Assembly (NCBI GenBank): GCA_023399465.1
Contig: JAEWPB010000095.1
Span: forward strand, 46,934-110,933
DNA length: 64,000 nucleotides
Source of the DNA: Pseudomonadota bacterium
Lineage (GTDB): Bacteria > Pseudomonadota > Alphaproteobacteria > Rhizobiales > Rhizobiaceae
Direction: 5' to 3'
The notes under the pieces were generated by a model. That model did no database searches and had not been told where the DNA came from. It saw only the letters and a program-made list of their open reading frames with translations. Position numbers and translations under genes: made by a program. Positions 15,429-24,819 of this stretch are shown here, piece after piece. The number at the start of each line of letters is the position of its first letter. Position 1 is the stretch's first letter.

Positions 15429-16387
15429 GCCACGCTGTTCTCGAGGGGCGGGATCTCGCCCGCTATTACAACGTCAAGCGCGGCATGTTCAAACCGGACG
15501 CGACGGTGAAGGCGCTGAACGGCGTCAGCTTCAGCCTCTATTCCGGCCGCACGCTGGCCGTCGTCGGGGAGTCGGGTTGCGGCAAGTCGACGCTTGCCCG
15601 CCTCGTCACCATGATCGAGGATCCGAGCGCCGGTGAACTGCTGATCGACGGCAAGCCCGCCGATGTCAAGGACCGCAACCTGCGCAGCCAGGTGCAGATC
15701 GTCTTCCAGAACCCCTATGGCTCGCTCAATCCGCGCCAGAAGGTCGGGACGATCCTGGAGGAGCCACTGAAGATCAACACCAACGACGATGCCGCCACCC
15801 GCCGCCGCAAGGCCGAGGAGATGATGGCAAAGGTCGGTCTTCGCCCGGAACATTACGGCCGTTATCCGCACATGTTCTCCGGTGGTCAGCGCCAGCGTAT
15901 CGCGATTGCGCGTGCGCTGATGCTGCGGCCGAAGGTGCTGGTCCTCGACGAGCCGGTTTCGGCGCTCGATCTGTCTATCCAGGCGCAGGTGCTGAACCTG
16001 CTGATGGACCTGCAGAAGGAGATGGGCCTCGCCTATCTGTTCATCTCGCACGGTCTGTCGGTTGTTCGTCACATCGCCGACGACGTGATGGTGATGTATC
16101 TCGGCCGGCCCGTGGAAGTCGGCACCGCCGACGAGGTGTTCAACCATCCGAAGCACCCCTACACGGCGGCCCTTCTTTCGGCGACCCCGATCGCCGATCC
16201 CGAACGGGAGAAGAACCGCATCCGGCTGCAGGGTGAACTGCCGTCGCCGCTCAATCCGCCGACCGGCTGCCACTTCAATCCACGGTGCTGGAAGGCGCAG
16301 GAGAAGTGTCGGGCCGTTTCACCGGAGCTTGAGGGTACGGAGACCCACAAATATGCCTGCCACTACCCACTTGAGGGGCAGTCTTAA
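15425..16387 (+). CDS. dppF: Dipeptide ABC transporter ATP-binding protein DppF
   Basis: A 320-residue ATPase with Walker A GESGCGKS, signature FSGGQRQRI, Walker B VLVLDEPVSALD and a C-terminal CHFNPRCWKAQEKC cluster motif. It starts within the dppD stop (ATGA overlap), so translation is coupled. It is the last dpp gene; a strong terminator follows. Confidence 0.94.
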   Translation: MSHAVLEGRDLARYYNVKRGMFKPDATVKALNGVSFSLYSGRTLAVVGESGCGKSTLARLVTMIEDPSAGELLIDGKPADVKDRNLRSQVQIVFQNPYGSLNPRQKVGTILEEPLKINTNDDAATRRRKAEEMMAKVGLRPEHYGRYPHMFSGGQRQRIAIARALMLRPKVLVLDEPVSALDLSIQAQVLNLLMDLQKEMGLAYLFISHGLSVVRHIADDVMVMYLGRPVEVGTADEVFNHPKHPYTAALLSATPIADPEREKNRIRLQGELPSPLNPPTGCHFNPRCWKAQEKCRAVSPELEGTETHKYACHYPLEGQS

Positions 16388-16425
16388 GGCGAGCATGTTG
16401 CTCTAATGCAACCATAGATAAATAT

Positions 16426-16458
16426 AAGGCCCGCGCCGTGTCGCGGGCCTTTGTTTTT
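16426..16458 (+). terminator. Rho-independent terminator of the dpp operon
   Basis: AAGGCCCGCG (16426-16435) pairs with CGCGGGCCTT (16442-16451) and is followed by a T-rich run, about 40 bases after dppF. Confidence 0.9.
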
Positions 16459-16554
16459 CTTGCCCGGCGCAGCGATCGATCCCATACCACTGAGCAGGAA
16501 GAAAAGTGGTCGTGTTTTGAGGGCGTTGCGTGCCCTGTAGCCGGGAGGAGCCGC

Positions 16555-18192
16555 GTGTTCGACTATGTCATCGTCGGTGGGGGATCGGCGGGTGCAGTCC
16601 TGGCGGCCCGTCTCAGTGAAGATCCCGGGATCCGTGTCTGCCTGCTGGAGGCCGGGGGGGACGGCAGCGATCTGATGATGCGGGTTCCGGTCGGAGCGAG
16701 CGCGATCGTTCCCGGCCATCTGGCATCCGGCAACTGGGCCTTCGCAACCGTGCCGCAACCCGGACTCAATGGCCGGCGCGGCTACCAGCCACGCGGCCGG
16801 GGGCTCGGCGGGTCGAGCTCGATCAACGCGATGCTCTATGTTCGCGGCCACCGCTCGGACTATGACGAATGGGCGGAACTTGGCTGCACCGGCTGGTCCT
16901 ATGACGATGTGCTGCCCTACTTTCTCAAGGCCGAGGACAACGAGCGTGGCAGCGATGGCTATCACGGGCAGGGTGGGCCACTGCCGGTCGCCGATGCCCG
17001 CTGGGCGCGGCCGATCAACGAGGATTTCGCGCTGGCGGCGGTGTCGCAGGGGCTGAACCGCACTGACGATTTCAACGGCGAGAACCAGGAAGGCGTCGGC
17101 CTCTTCCAGGTGACCCAGTTCTGGCGCGGCCCTCGCAAGGGTGAGCGTGGCTCGACGGCGGCGGCCTACCTGCACCCGGCCTCCGGCCGCGGCAATCTGA
17201 CGGTCATAACGGGAGCGCAGGCGACCGGCCTCCTCTTCGACGGCAAGCGGGCGGCGGGCGTCAGCTATCGTGTCGGCAAGCGCGCGGCCACGGTGACGGC
17301 CTCGCGCGAAGTCATCTGCTGCTGCGGGGCACTGCAGACGCCACAGTTGTTGATGCTGGCGGGCATCGGGCCTGCGGATCATCTGCGCGCGCATGGCATC
17401 GAGGTACGGGTCGATGCTCCCGAGGTCGGCGCAAATCTGCAGGATCATCTCGATTTCGTGCTGACCGATCGTTCGTCGAACCGCGATCTCATCGGCATCG
17501 CTCCGCACGGCGCGCTTGACGTCATGCGCGCAGCGCGGGAGTGGCGCCGGCATGGGACGGGGCATCTGCGCAGCACCTTTGCCGAGTCCGGTGCGTTCCT
17601 GAGAACCGATCCGGGCCTCGACCGACCCGACATCCAGCTGCATTTTGTTGTCGCCATGATCGATGACCATGCCCGCAGATTGTACTGGGGCTACGGCTAT
17701 TCCACCCATGTCTGCGTGCTCCGTCCGCATGCCCGCGGCGAGGTGCGGCTGGAAAGCGCAGACCCGCTGGCCGCACCGCAAGTCAACCCGCGCTTCCTGT
17801 CGGACCCTCGCGATCTCGAGTGCCTTCTGGCCGGAACCAAGATCGCCCGCTCGATCATGGAGGCCGAGCCGCTTGTCCGCCATCGCCGCTCGGAGCTCCA
17901 CCCGGTCTCCGGCCTGCCGGACGATGCCCTGTGCGAAGCCATCCGCAATCGGGCCGACACCATCTACCATCCAGTCGGAACCTGCCGCATGGGCAGCGAC
18001 AAGGCCTCGGTGGTGGATCCCGAGCTGAGGGTGCGGGGTGTCGAGGGCTTGCGCGTGGTCGATGCGTCGATCATGCCGCGCCTCATCGGAGGCAACACCA
18101 ACGCTCCGGTCATCATGATCGCCGAGAAGGCGGCCGACCTTGTTCGCGAAGCGCGCTTGCAGCAGCCCCGGCCAGCCGCCTACGTGGCGTGA
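16555..18192 (+). CDS. GMC family FAD-dependent oxidoreductase (choline/alcohol dehydrogenase type)
   Basis: A 545-residue flavoprotein of the glucose-methanol-choline family: FAD-binding VGGGSAGAVLAARLSE at residues 6-21, GMC signature 1 RGRGLGGSSSINAMLYVRGH, signature 2 GALQTPQLLMLAGIGP, and the C-terminal active-site histidine region IYHPVGTCRMG with NTNAPVIMIAEKAADL. It oxidises an alcohol, but the substrate is not evident (choline, PEG or aliphatic alcohols are all possible). I chose the GTG at 16555 because GGGAGGAG lies 5 bases upstream and the flavin motif follows at once. Confidence 0.9.
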   Translation: MFDYVIVGGGSAGAVLAARLSEDPGIRVCLLEAGGDGSDLMMRVPVGASAIVPGHLASGNWAFATVPQPGLNGRRGYQPRGRGLGGSSSINAMLYVRGHRSDYDEWAELGCTGWSYDDVLPYFLKAEDNERGSDGYHGQGGPLPVADARWARPINEDFALAAVSQGLNRTDDFNGENQEGVGLFQVTQFWRGPRKGERGSTAAAYLHPASGRGNLTVITGAQATGLLFDGKRAAGVSYRVGKRAATVTASREVICCCGALQTPQLLMLAGIGPADHLRAHGIEVRVDAPEVGANLQDHLDFVLTDRSSNRDLIGIAPHGALDVMRAAREWRRHGTGHLRSTFAESGAFLRTDPGLDRPDIQLHFVVAMIDDHARRLYWGYGYSTHVCVLRPHARGEVRLESADPLAAPQVNPRFLSDPRDLECLLAGTKIARSIMEAEPLVRHRRSELHPVSGLPDDALCEAIRNRADTIYHPVGTCRMGSDKASVVDPELRVRGVEGLRVVDASIMPRLIGGNTNAPVIMIAEKAADLVREARLQQPRPAAYVA

Positions 18193-18297
18193 CGATTGCC
18201 GCTAATACAGTTTCGGTTTTCCTGGTGATCGGCTAGAAACGGACGCCCGCCATCTGCGGGCGCGAGTCGGCCGATTTCCAGAAAGCGAATTTATTTC

Positions 18298-19341
18298 ATG
18301 ACTTTAACCGACCTGCGCGCAACCGTTCAATTGCTGCTGATCGGCGCGATCGGGGCTGCCATCGCCTATGGCCTGTCGTTCCCGGCGCCCTTTCTCATCG
18401 GACCGGCACTCGCGGTCACCATCGCGAGCTTTGCCGGAATGCACTTCGCGATGCCCGCTCTGGTGCGCAACGTCTGCTTCGTCATCGTCGGCATATCGAT
18501 GGGGACGTCGATTTCGCCGGAAGTCGTGCGCGCCGCGCGGACATGGCCCGCGAGCTTCCTGCTGCTGATCCCGTCGATCGTGGTGATCTTCTACGCCGCC
18601 TATTTCGTCCTCAGGCGCTTCTACCGCTATGACAGTCAGACGGCGATGCTGGCAGCGTCCCCCGGTCATCTCAGCTTCATCCTGAGCCTCGGGGTGGACA
18701 CCCGCTCCGACGTGATGTCGATCAGCGTCATCCAGAGCGTTCGGGTGCTGGCGCTGACGCTGCTGGTGCCGCCGATCGTCGAGGTCTTCGGGCTGGCGCT
18801 GGCCGATCCTTCCGAACATGTCCCGGTGATGGGGCTCGCGGTTCTCGGCGCGGAGATCGTGCTGTCGGCCCTCGTCGGATACCTGTTCCTGAAGCTGAAG
18901 TTTCCCGCCGCGCTGCTGCTCGGCGGCGTTGCGGTCTCCGCCTCGACTCATGTCACGGGTCTGGTCGCCGGCGCCGTTCCCGACTGGCTGTTGCTCCCGA
19001 CTTATGTGGTGCTCGGCAGCCTGATCGGATCGCGCTTCTCGGGCGTGGCGGTCCGCGAGGTCAAGACGGCGATTGCCGCCGGCATGGTGGTGACCTTGGT
19101 CGTGACTGCGCTTGCCGGGGCCGCATCGGCGGCCGTCGCCTGGATGACCGGCGTACCGCTGAACGCGGTGCTGATCGCCTTTGCGCCGGGCGGCCTCGAG
19201 ACCATGGCGGCGATGGCGGTGATGATGCATGTGGACGCCACCTATGTCGGCGCCCATCATGTGCTGCGTCTGCTGTTTCTCTCGGTCTTCATGCCGCTGA
19301 TGATGCGCCGGAGCGAAGCCTCCTCACGACAGCCGTCGTGA
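18298..19341 (+). CDS. AbrB-type integral membrane protein
   Basis: The 347-residue protein is almost wholly hydrophobic, with about ten segments in two related halves, as in the AbrB duplication family (PF05145). The second half carries the typical APGGLETMAAMAV motif. Annotation as an ammonia monooxygenase or a transcription factor in databases is historical; it is more likely a transporter. A GC hairpin without T-run (18244-18262) separates it from the preceding oxidoreductase. It converges on aguB with 15 bases between. Confidence 0.8.
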   Translation: MTLTDLRATVQLLLIGAIGAAIAYGLSFPAPFLIGPALAVTIASFAGMHFAMPALVRNVCFVIVGISMGTSISPEVVRAARTWPASFLLLIPSIVVIFYAAYFVLRRFYRYDSQTAMLAASPGHLSFILSLGVDTRSDVMSISVIQSVRVLALTLLVPPIVEVFGLALADPSEHVPVMGLAVLGAEIVLSALVGYLFLKLKFPAALLLGGVAVSASTHVTGLVAGAVPDWLLLPTYVVLGSLIGSRFSGVAVREVKTAIAAGMVVTLVVTALAGAASAAVAWMTGVPLNAVLIAFAPGGLETMAAMAVMMHVDATYVGAHHVLRLLFLSVFMPLMMRRSEASSRQPS

Positions 19342-19356
19342 CGGGCGAGAGCGCGG

Positions 19357-20229
19357 TCAGAGCACGCCGTCGAGCGTTCCGAGAGGTCCGTAGAGTTCCG
19401 GCCGCCGGTCGCGGAAGAGCCCCCAGGCCCGACGCTGCTTTTCGATGGCGTCGAGATCGAATGTCGCGGTCAGCACGGTCTCGTCGGTGCGGCCGGCCTC
19501 GGCGACGATCAGGCCGGTCGGATCGGCGATGAAGGACCAACCGTAGAAGGTGATCTCGGTGCCGGCCTTGCCCGCTTCGGTGCCGATGCGGTTGGAGGCG
19601 AGCAGCGGCATGATGCTCGAGGCAGCACTTCCCTGCATCGCACGCTGCCAGTGGCCGGCGGAATCGAGCGTCGGTTCCTGCGGTTCGGAGCCGATCGCCG
19701 TCGGATAGAGCAGGATCTCCGCACCGAGAAGGGCCATGGCGCGGGCGGCTTCGGGGAACCACTGGTCCCAGCAGATGCCGACGCCGATGGTCGCGAACTT
19801 CGTCTTCCAGACCCGGAAGCCGGTATCGCCCGGCGAGAAGTAGAACTTTTCCGTGTAGCCCGGCCCGTCGGGGATATGGCTCTTGCGGTAGAGGCCGAGC
19901 ACCGTGCCGTCGGCGTCGATCACCGCGACGCTGTTGAAGTGTGCCTTGCCGGCCCGCTCGAAGAAGCTCACCGGCAGGACCACGCCGAGTTCGGCCGCCA
20001 GTCCGGCGAAATGCCGGATCAGCGGATTGTCGTCAGCCGGCCGGGCAAGGTCGAAGAACTCGGCGCGCTGGTCCTGGCAGAAGTAGGGCGTCTCGAAAAG
20101 CTCCTGCAACAGGATGATTTCGGCACCTTTCCCCGCCGCCTCGCGCACCAGATTCTCGGCGCGCGCGATGTTGGCATCGATGTCCCAGGTGCATTGCATC
20201 TGCGTTGCGGCGACGGTTACGTTGCGCAT
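19357..20229 (-). CDS. aguB: N-carbamoylputrescine amidase
   Basis: A 290-residue nitrilase-superfamily enzyme with catalytic triad E43 (LLQELFE), K116 (YRKSHIPDGPGY) and C153 (GVGICWDQWFPE). It hydrolyses N-carbamoylputrescine to putrescine, CO2 and ammonia. The YTEKFYFSPGDTGF and ITFYGWSFIADPTG stretches are typical of AguB. The ATG at 20229 has AAGGAGACC just upstream; the longer frame start would overlap the neighbour. It is last in a minus-strand series for polyamine use. Confidence 0.88.
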   Translation of the reverse strand: MRNVTVAATQMQCTWDIDANIARAENLVREAAGKGAEIILLQELFETPYFCQDQRAEFFDLARPADDNPLIRHFAGLAAELGVVLPVSFFERAGKAHFNSVAVIDADGTVLGLYRKSHIPDGPGYTEKFYFSPGDTGFRVWKTKFATIGVGICWDQWFPEAARAMALLGAEILLYPTAIGSEPQEPTLDSAGHWQRAMQGSAASSIMPLLASNRIGTEAGKAGTEITFYGWSFIADPTGLIVAEAGRTDETVLTATFDLDAIEKQRRAWGLFRDRRPELYGPLGTLDGVL

Positions 20230-20246
20230 GGCCGGTCTCCTTGCGG

Positions 20247-21554
20247 TCAGATGCCCAAGCGGTCGCGCATGCCGTACCACCAGGCGCCGAGCATGGTTAG
20301 CGGCACGCGGAAGGTCTTGCCGCCGGGGAAGGGGAAGTTCGGCAGGGAACTCCAGACGTCGAAGCGCTCCGCATGGCCGGCAACCGCCTCGCCGAGGATC
20401 TTGCCGAGCAGATGGGTCGTCGTCACCCCGTGGCCGCTGTCGCCGTGCGAGAAGTAGACATTGTCCGAAAGCCGCCCCATGTGCGGAATGCGGCTGAGCG
20501 TCAGCGCGAAGTTGCCGCTCCAGGCAAATTCGATCTTGGCATTCTCGAGCTGCGGGAAGGTCTTCAGCATGTTCGGGCGGATCACGGCGGTAAGGTTCTT
20601 CGGATCCTGCCCGCCATAGCCGATGCCCCCGCCATAGAGCAGGCGGTTGTCGGCGGTGCGGCGGTAGTAGTCGAGGATGTAGTTGGCATCCTCGACGCAG
20701 TAGTTGGCCGGCAGCAGTTCCTCGATCAGCGCCGCATCGAGCGGCTCGGTCGTCATCACCTGGCTGGAGACCGGCATCATCCGGTCGCCGATCTGCGGCA
20801 GCAGCTTGCCGAGATAGGCATTGCCGCAGACGAGCACATACTTCGCCTTCACCGAGCCGCGTGCAGTACGCACGACCGGGCTTGCCCCCATTTCCACGTC
20901 GGTCACGCGCGAGTTCTCGAAGATCCGTCCGCCGAGGGTTTCGACGGCGGCGGCTTCGCCCAGCACCAGGTCCAGCGGGTGGATGTGGCCGCCGAAGCGG
21001 TCGATCATCCCGCCGGCGTAGCGATCGGTCTTCACATACTTGCCGACCTCGTCCTTGCCGACCATTTCGAGGCCGGTATGGCCGTGCTTCTCCCAGTGAG
21101 CCTTGTGGGCTTCCATCTCGCGGATCTGCTTCGGCGTGAAGGCGGCGAAGAAGCCGCCGTCGACGAGATCGCAGGCGATGTGATACTTGGCGACCCGGTC
21201 GCGGATGATCTGTCCGCCCTCGAGCGACATGGCGCCGAGCTTGACCGCCTTTTCCTGGCCATAGCGGCGGGCGATGGTCTCGAGATCGCGGCTGTAGCCG
21301 TTGACGATCTGGCCGCCATTGCGGCCCGAGGCGCCGAAGCCGATGCGCGTGCCTTCCAGCACGATGACGGAATAGCCGCGTTCGGCCAGTTCCAGGGCGG
21401 CGGAAACTCCGGTGAAGCCGGCGCCGATGACGCAGACATCGGCCTCCAGATCCTCGAGGAGCGACGGACGCATCCGCTTGTCGTTGGCGGAAGCCGCATA
21501 CCAGGATGGCGCGTGGCCGGCATTGACGTTGGTCTGGGCAATGGTTTCGGTCAT
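20247..21554 (-). CDS. puuB: FAD-dependent oxidase, gamma-glutamylputrescine oxidase-like
   Basis: A 435-residue DAO-family flavoprotein: VCVIGAGFTGVSAALELAERG at about residues 41-61, GRNGGQIVNGYS, and C-terminal FSHGDSGHGVTTTHLLGK. The pattern matches PuuB, which oxidises gamma-glutamylputrescine to the aldehyde. Its ATG lies one base after the stop of the glutamine-synthetase-like gene (TGACATG), so both are made together, as expected for the PuuA-PuuB pair. The exact amine substrate is inferred from context. Confidence 0.8.
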   Translation of the reverse strand: MTETIAQTNVNAGHAPSWYAASANDKRMRPSLLEDLEADVCVIGAGFTGVSAALELAERGYSVIVLEGTRIGFGASGRNGGQIVNGYSRDLETIARRYGQEKAVKLGAMSLEGGQIIRDRVAKYHIACDLVDGGFFAAFTPKQIREMEAHKAHWEKHGHTGLEMVGKDEVGKYVKTDRYAGGMIDRFGGHIHPLDLVLGEAAAVETLGGRIFENSRVTDVEMGASPVVRTARGSVKAKYVLVCGNAYLGKLLPQIGDRMMPVSSQVMTTEPLDAALIEELLPANYCVEDANYILDYYRRTADNRLLYGGGIGYGGQDPKNLTAVIRPNMLKTFPQLENAKIEFAWSGNFALTLSRIPHMGRLSDNVYFSHGDSGHGVTTTHLLGKILGEAVAGHAERFDVWSSLPNFPFPGGKTFRVPLTMLGAWWYGMRDRLGI

Positions 21555-21555
21555 G

Positions 21556-22914
21556 TCACACCGTCCTGATGTAGGCGTCATATTCCACGTCGGTGACGCG
21601 GATCGAGAATTCCGACAGCTCCTGCTGCTTGCAGGCGGTATAGAGCGCGCGGTACTTCGCCCCGAGCGTCGCATAGGCGAAGCTCGACTTGGCAAAGCGT
21701 TGCAGCGCATAGTCCCAGTTGGTCGGCAAGGGTTCGTGGTTCACCGCATGATCGTCGCCGGTGATCGCGCCGCCGGGATTGGTCTTTTCCCGCATCCCCG
21801 AGAGCGCCGCGCCGAGGATCATCGCCAGCACCAGATAGGGGTTGGTGTCGGCGCCGGCAACGCGATGCTCGATGCGGGTCGCCGGCTTGCTGGCGGTGAT
21901 GACGCGAACGGCGGCCGAGCGGTTGTCGAACCCCCAGGAGGCATAGGTCGGTGCGTGCTCGCTCGGGCGCAGGCGACGGTAGGAATTGGCGTGCGGCGCA
22001 AAGATCGCCATGCTCTCGCCCATGTTCTCCAGAAGGCCGCCGACCGAATGCATCAGCGCTTCCGACGGGCCGTCCTTGCCGACATAGATGTTGACGCCGT
22101 ATTCGTCGATGACCGAAAAATGCACGTGCATGCCGCTGCCGGCCTGTGTGCCGTAGGGCTTGGCCATGAAGGTGGCGTCGAGGCCGTGCTTGCGGGCAAC
22201 GCCCTTGACGATCCGCTTCAGCAGCACCGCGTAGTCGGCCGCCTTCAGCGCATCGGGAACGTGGTTGAGATTGATCTCATACTGGCCGGGGCCGTTTTCG
22301 CGCAGCGTCGTATCGGCGAGCACGCCCTGCGCCCGGCAGGCATTGGCGATGTCGTGGAAGACATGCTCGAAGTCCTGCAGTTCGGAGATCGACAGCACCT
22401 GCGTCTGGCCGCTTTGCCAGCGTCCGTCGCGTGAGTTCGGCGGCCGGACAGGATCGAGCGCCGAACGCACCGGGTCGATCAGGTAGAATTCGAGTTCGGT
22501 GGCAACGACCGGAGTCAGCTTCAGCGCCTTGAAGCGCTCGAGCACCTGCGCGAGGATCTGCCGTGGATCGCCGTGAAAACCGCTGCCGTCGGGATTTTGC
22601 ATCCCGAGCATCACCTGGGCAGTCGGCCGTTGCAGCCAGTTGATCCGCGACAGCGTATCGGGGATCGGGAAGCAGATCCCGTCGGGATCGCCTGTTCCCT
22701 CCGCAAGGCCGGCGGCATTGACGTCGCGTCCCCAGACATCGAGGGCATAGACCGAGCGCGGCATTGCCATGCCCTTGGTCAGGACGTCGAGGGCGCGCTC
22801 GCGCGGGATCCATTTGCCCCGCGGCACGCCGTTGACGTCGATTACAAAGGCTTCGAGAACTTCGATATCCGGGTTGTTGAGCAGGAATTCCTGCGCTTTT
22901 TCCATGATCTCCAT
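21556..22914 (-). CDS. puuA: Glutamine synthetase family protein, gamma-glutamylputrescine synthetase-like
   Basis: A 452-residue class I glutamine-synthetase fold protein. Motifs: GSGMHVHFS (ATP/glutamate site) and the arginine-rich stretch with ENRSAAVRVI-like FDNRSAAVRV. The N-terminus VLEAFVIDVNGVPRGKWIPRERA is typical of PuuA-type proteins and not of GlnA. It would ligate glutamate to putrescine using ATP. Neighbours (PuuB-like oxidase, Pot-type transporter, aguB) support polyamine breakdown. A different amine ligase of the same family cannot be excluded. Confidence 0.82.
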   Translation of the reverse strand: MEIMEKAQEFLLNNPDIEVLEAFVIDVNGVPRGKWIPRERALDVLTKGMAMPRSVYALDVWGRDVNAAGLAEGTGDPDGICFPIPDTLSRINWLQRPTAQVMLGMQNPDGSGFHGDPRQILAQVLERFKALKLTPVVATELEFYLIDPVRSALDPVRPPNSRDGRWQSGQTQVLSISELQDFEHVFHDIANACRAQGVLADTTLRENGPGQYEINLNHVPDALKAADYAVLLKRIVKGVARKHGLDATFMAKPYGTQAGSGMHVHFSVIDEYGVNIYVGKDGPSEALMHSVGGLLENMGESMAIFAPHANSYRRLRPSEHAPTYASWGFDNRSAAVRVITASKPATRIEHRVAGADTNPYLVLAMILGAALSGMREKTNPGGAITGDDHAVNHEPLPTNWDYALQRFAKSSFAYATLGAKYRALYTACKQQELSEFSIRVTDVEYDAYIRTV

Positions 22915-23121
22915 AAGGCACCAATTATCACAATTTGTCTGATCTGTTCATGGCACGCCGTCAGGCGTGCGGCGCATTTCGCGCGCGCGGAGGGGTCGGA
23001 GCGACGCTAACGGTCGGCAGGTTCCCCGTGAAAGATCAGAAAGCGGATCATCGGCAGTTTTTCCCTGGTGATCAGAGCGGCATGCAGGCGCGAAACGCAG
23101 GCCCGCATGCCGCCTGCAATA

Positions 23122-24792
23122 TCATGCCTCATAGGTGAAGCGGCCATCGCAGATCGTCTTTGCCGGGCGGATGGTGGCCAACGCCTCGAAGGGCACGGCC
23201 TCCACGTCGCCGTCCAATACAACGACATCGGCGAGATAGCCAGCCTTGAGCATGCCCTTGCGGTCCTCGGCGAATTCCACCCAGGCGCCGGCGCGGGTAT
23301 AGGCGGCCAGCGTTTCCATCAGCGTCAGCCGCTGGTCGGGCAGGCCCTCCTTCCACAACGGGCGGGTCATGGCGCTCTGGATGCAGTGCATCGGGTCGAG
23401 CGGCGACACCGGCCAGTCGGTCGAGAACACGATCTTCGCGCCGGTGTCGACGAGCGTCTTCCATGCAAAGGCATAGGGCCAGCGTTCTTCGCCGATGCTG
23501 GAAATATAGGGCTCGAGCGGCAGGCCGGCATTGCCCGGCGGATGGGTCGGCTGCATCGAGGCGACGGTACCGAGTTCGGCGAAGCGGGGAATGTCGTCCG
23601 GATGCACGACCTCGATATGTTCGATGCGATGACGGCTGTCGCGCTTGCCGTTGGCAGAGGCGGCGGCCTCATAGCCGTTCAGGACCTGTCGCACCGCTCC
23701 GTCGCCGATCGCGTGGACGGCGATCTGCAGTCCGAGCTTGTCGGCGGCGACGGCGATCTCGTTGAAATGCGCGTCGGCAAACAGCAGGTCGCCCCGCCAT
23801 CCGGGCTGGTTCGAATAGTCATCGACGAAAACCGCCGTGCCGGATTCCGTGACCCCGTCGGCGAAGACCTTGACGAAGTCGGAGCGCAGCCGGTCGGAGT
23901 TGAAGCGTTCGCGCCAGGCGGCAGCCTTTGCTTCAAGATCGGAAAGCGGCATGAAGTTCTTCATGTGGAAGGGCACGCGGGCGCGCACCGGCAGGCCGAC
24001 GGTGCGTTCGATCTCGTCCAGCATTTCGAGCTGATAGAGATTGCCATCCATGTTCTGGAGCGAGGTGATGCCGAGCGAGGCGCAATAGGCGAGGCCGCGC
24101 TTGATGATCTCGATATCGCCGGCCCGCTCCTCGGGCGTGATGCCCTCGGGCTCGCCGCCGGTACCGACCCCGAGCATTTCGCGGGCACCGGTTTCACTCA
24201 GCGTCGAGACCGGACGGATGGCGTTGCTCTCGCGAAGCTCGCCGTTCGCCAGGCCGTCTTCGCCCATGACGATCTCGTTGCCGACACCGACGTCGCGGCC
24301 CTCGAGGATGCCGCCGGCCTTCAGCGCGGCCGTATTGGCCCAGGCCGTATGATGGTCCGGAGCGACCATCAGGAACGGGCGATCGGGAATGATGCGGTCG
24401 AGGTGATGGCGGGTGACCCGCTCGTCGTCGGAGATGATCGTGTAGTCGGCCTGCTGGGCGATCAGCAGCTGGCGCTCGGGATAGGCGGCGGCATATTTCA
24501 GCACTGCGTCCCGCAGCGCATCGAAGCCCTTGACCTTGTAGAGCGACAGTTCGGACAGCTCGACCGAGCCGCCGAAAATGTGCATGTGCGCTTCGTTGAA
24601 GCCCGGCAGCACCGTGCCGCCCTTCGCATCGACCGATTTCGTTTCGGCCGACGCCAGCGCCTTGATCTCGTCGTTGGAGCCGACGGCGAGGATCCGGTTG
24701 CCGGCGATCGCCAGTGCTTCCGCACGCGGATTGTCGTCATCCATGGTCAGGACGCGCGCGTTATGGATGATGATGTCGGCGTGCTTGCTCAT
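23122..24792 (-). CDS. Metal-dependent amidohydrolase (YtcJ-like)
   Basis: A 556-residue amidohydrolase of the Amidohydro_3 group: N-terminal beta domain ADIIIHNARVLTMDDDNPRAEALAIAGNRI, metal site FNEAHMHIFG (in place of the usual HxH, NEAHMH), a later HAIGDGAV with metal histidine and VFSTDWPVSPLDP with the catalytic aspartate. The substrate is unknown. It is transcribed in line with the Pot transporter and the serine hydrolase, with 27 bases between them, so its substrate may be an amide taken up by that transporter. Confidence 0.85.
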   Translation of the reverse strand: MSKHADIIIHNARVLTMDDDNPRAEALAIAGNRILAVGSNDEIKALASAETKSVDAKGGTVLPGFNEAHMHIFGGSVELSELSLYKVKGFDALRDAVLKYAAAYPERQLLIAQQADYTIISDDERVTRHHLDRIIPDRPFLMVAPDHHTAWANTAALKAGGILEGRDVGVGNEIVMGEDGLANGELRESNAIRPVSTLSETGAREMLGVGTGGEPEGITPEERAGDIEIIKRGLAYCASLGITSLQNMDGNLYQLEMLDEIERTVGLPVRARVPFHMKNFMPLSDLEAKAAAWRERFNSDRLRSDFVKVFADGVTESGTAVFVDDYSNQPGWRGDLLFADAHFNEIAVAADKLGLQIAVHAIGDGAVRQVLNGYEAAASANGKRDSRHRIEHIEVVHPDDIPRFAELGTVASMQPTHPPGNAGLPLEPYISSIGEERWPYAFAWKTLVDTGAKIVFSTDWPVSPLDPMHCIQSAMTRPLWKEGLPDQRLTLMETLAAYTRAGAWVEFAEDRKGMLKAGYLADVVVLDGDVEAVPFEALATIRPAKTICDGRFTYEA

Positions 24793-24819
24793 TGGCGCTG
24801 CTTCCTCACTTTTTCGTTC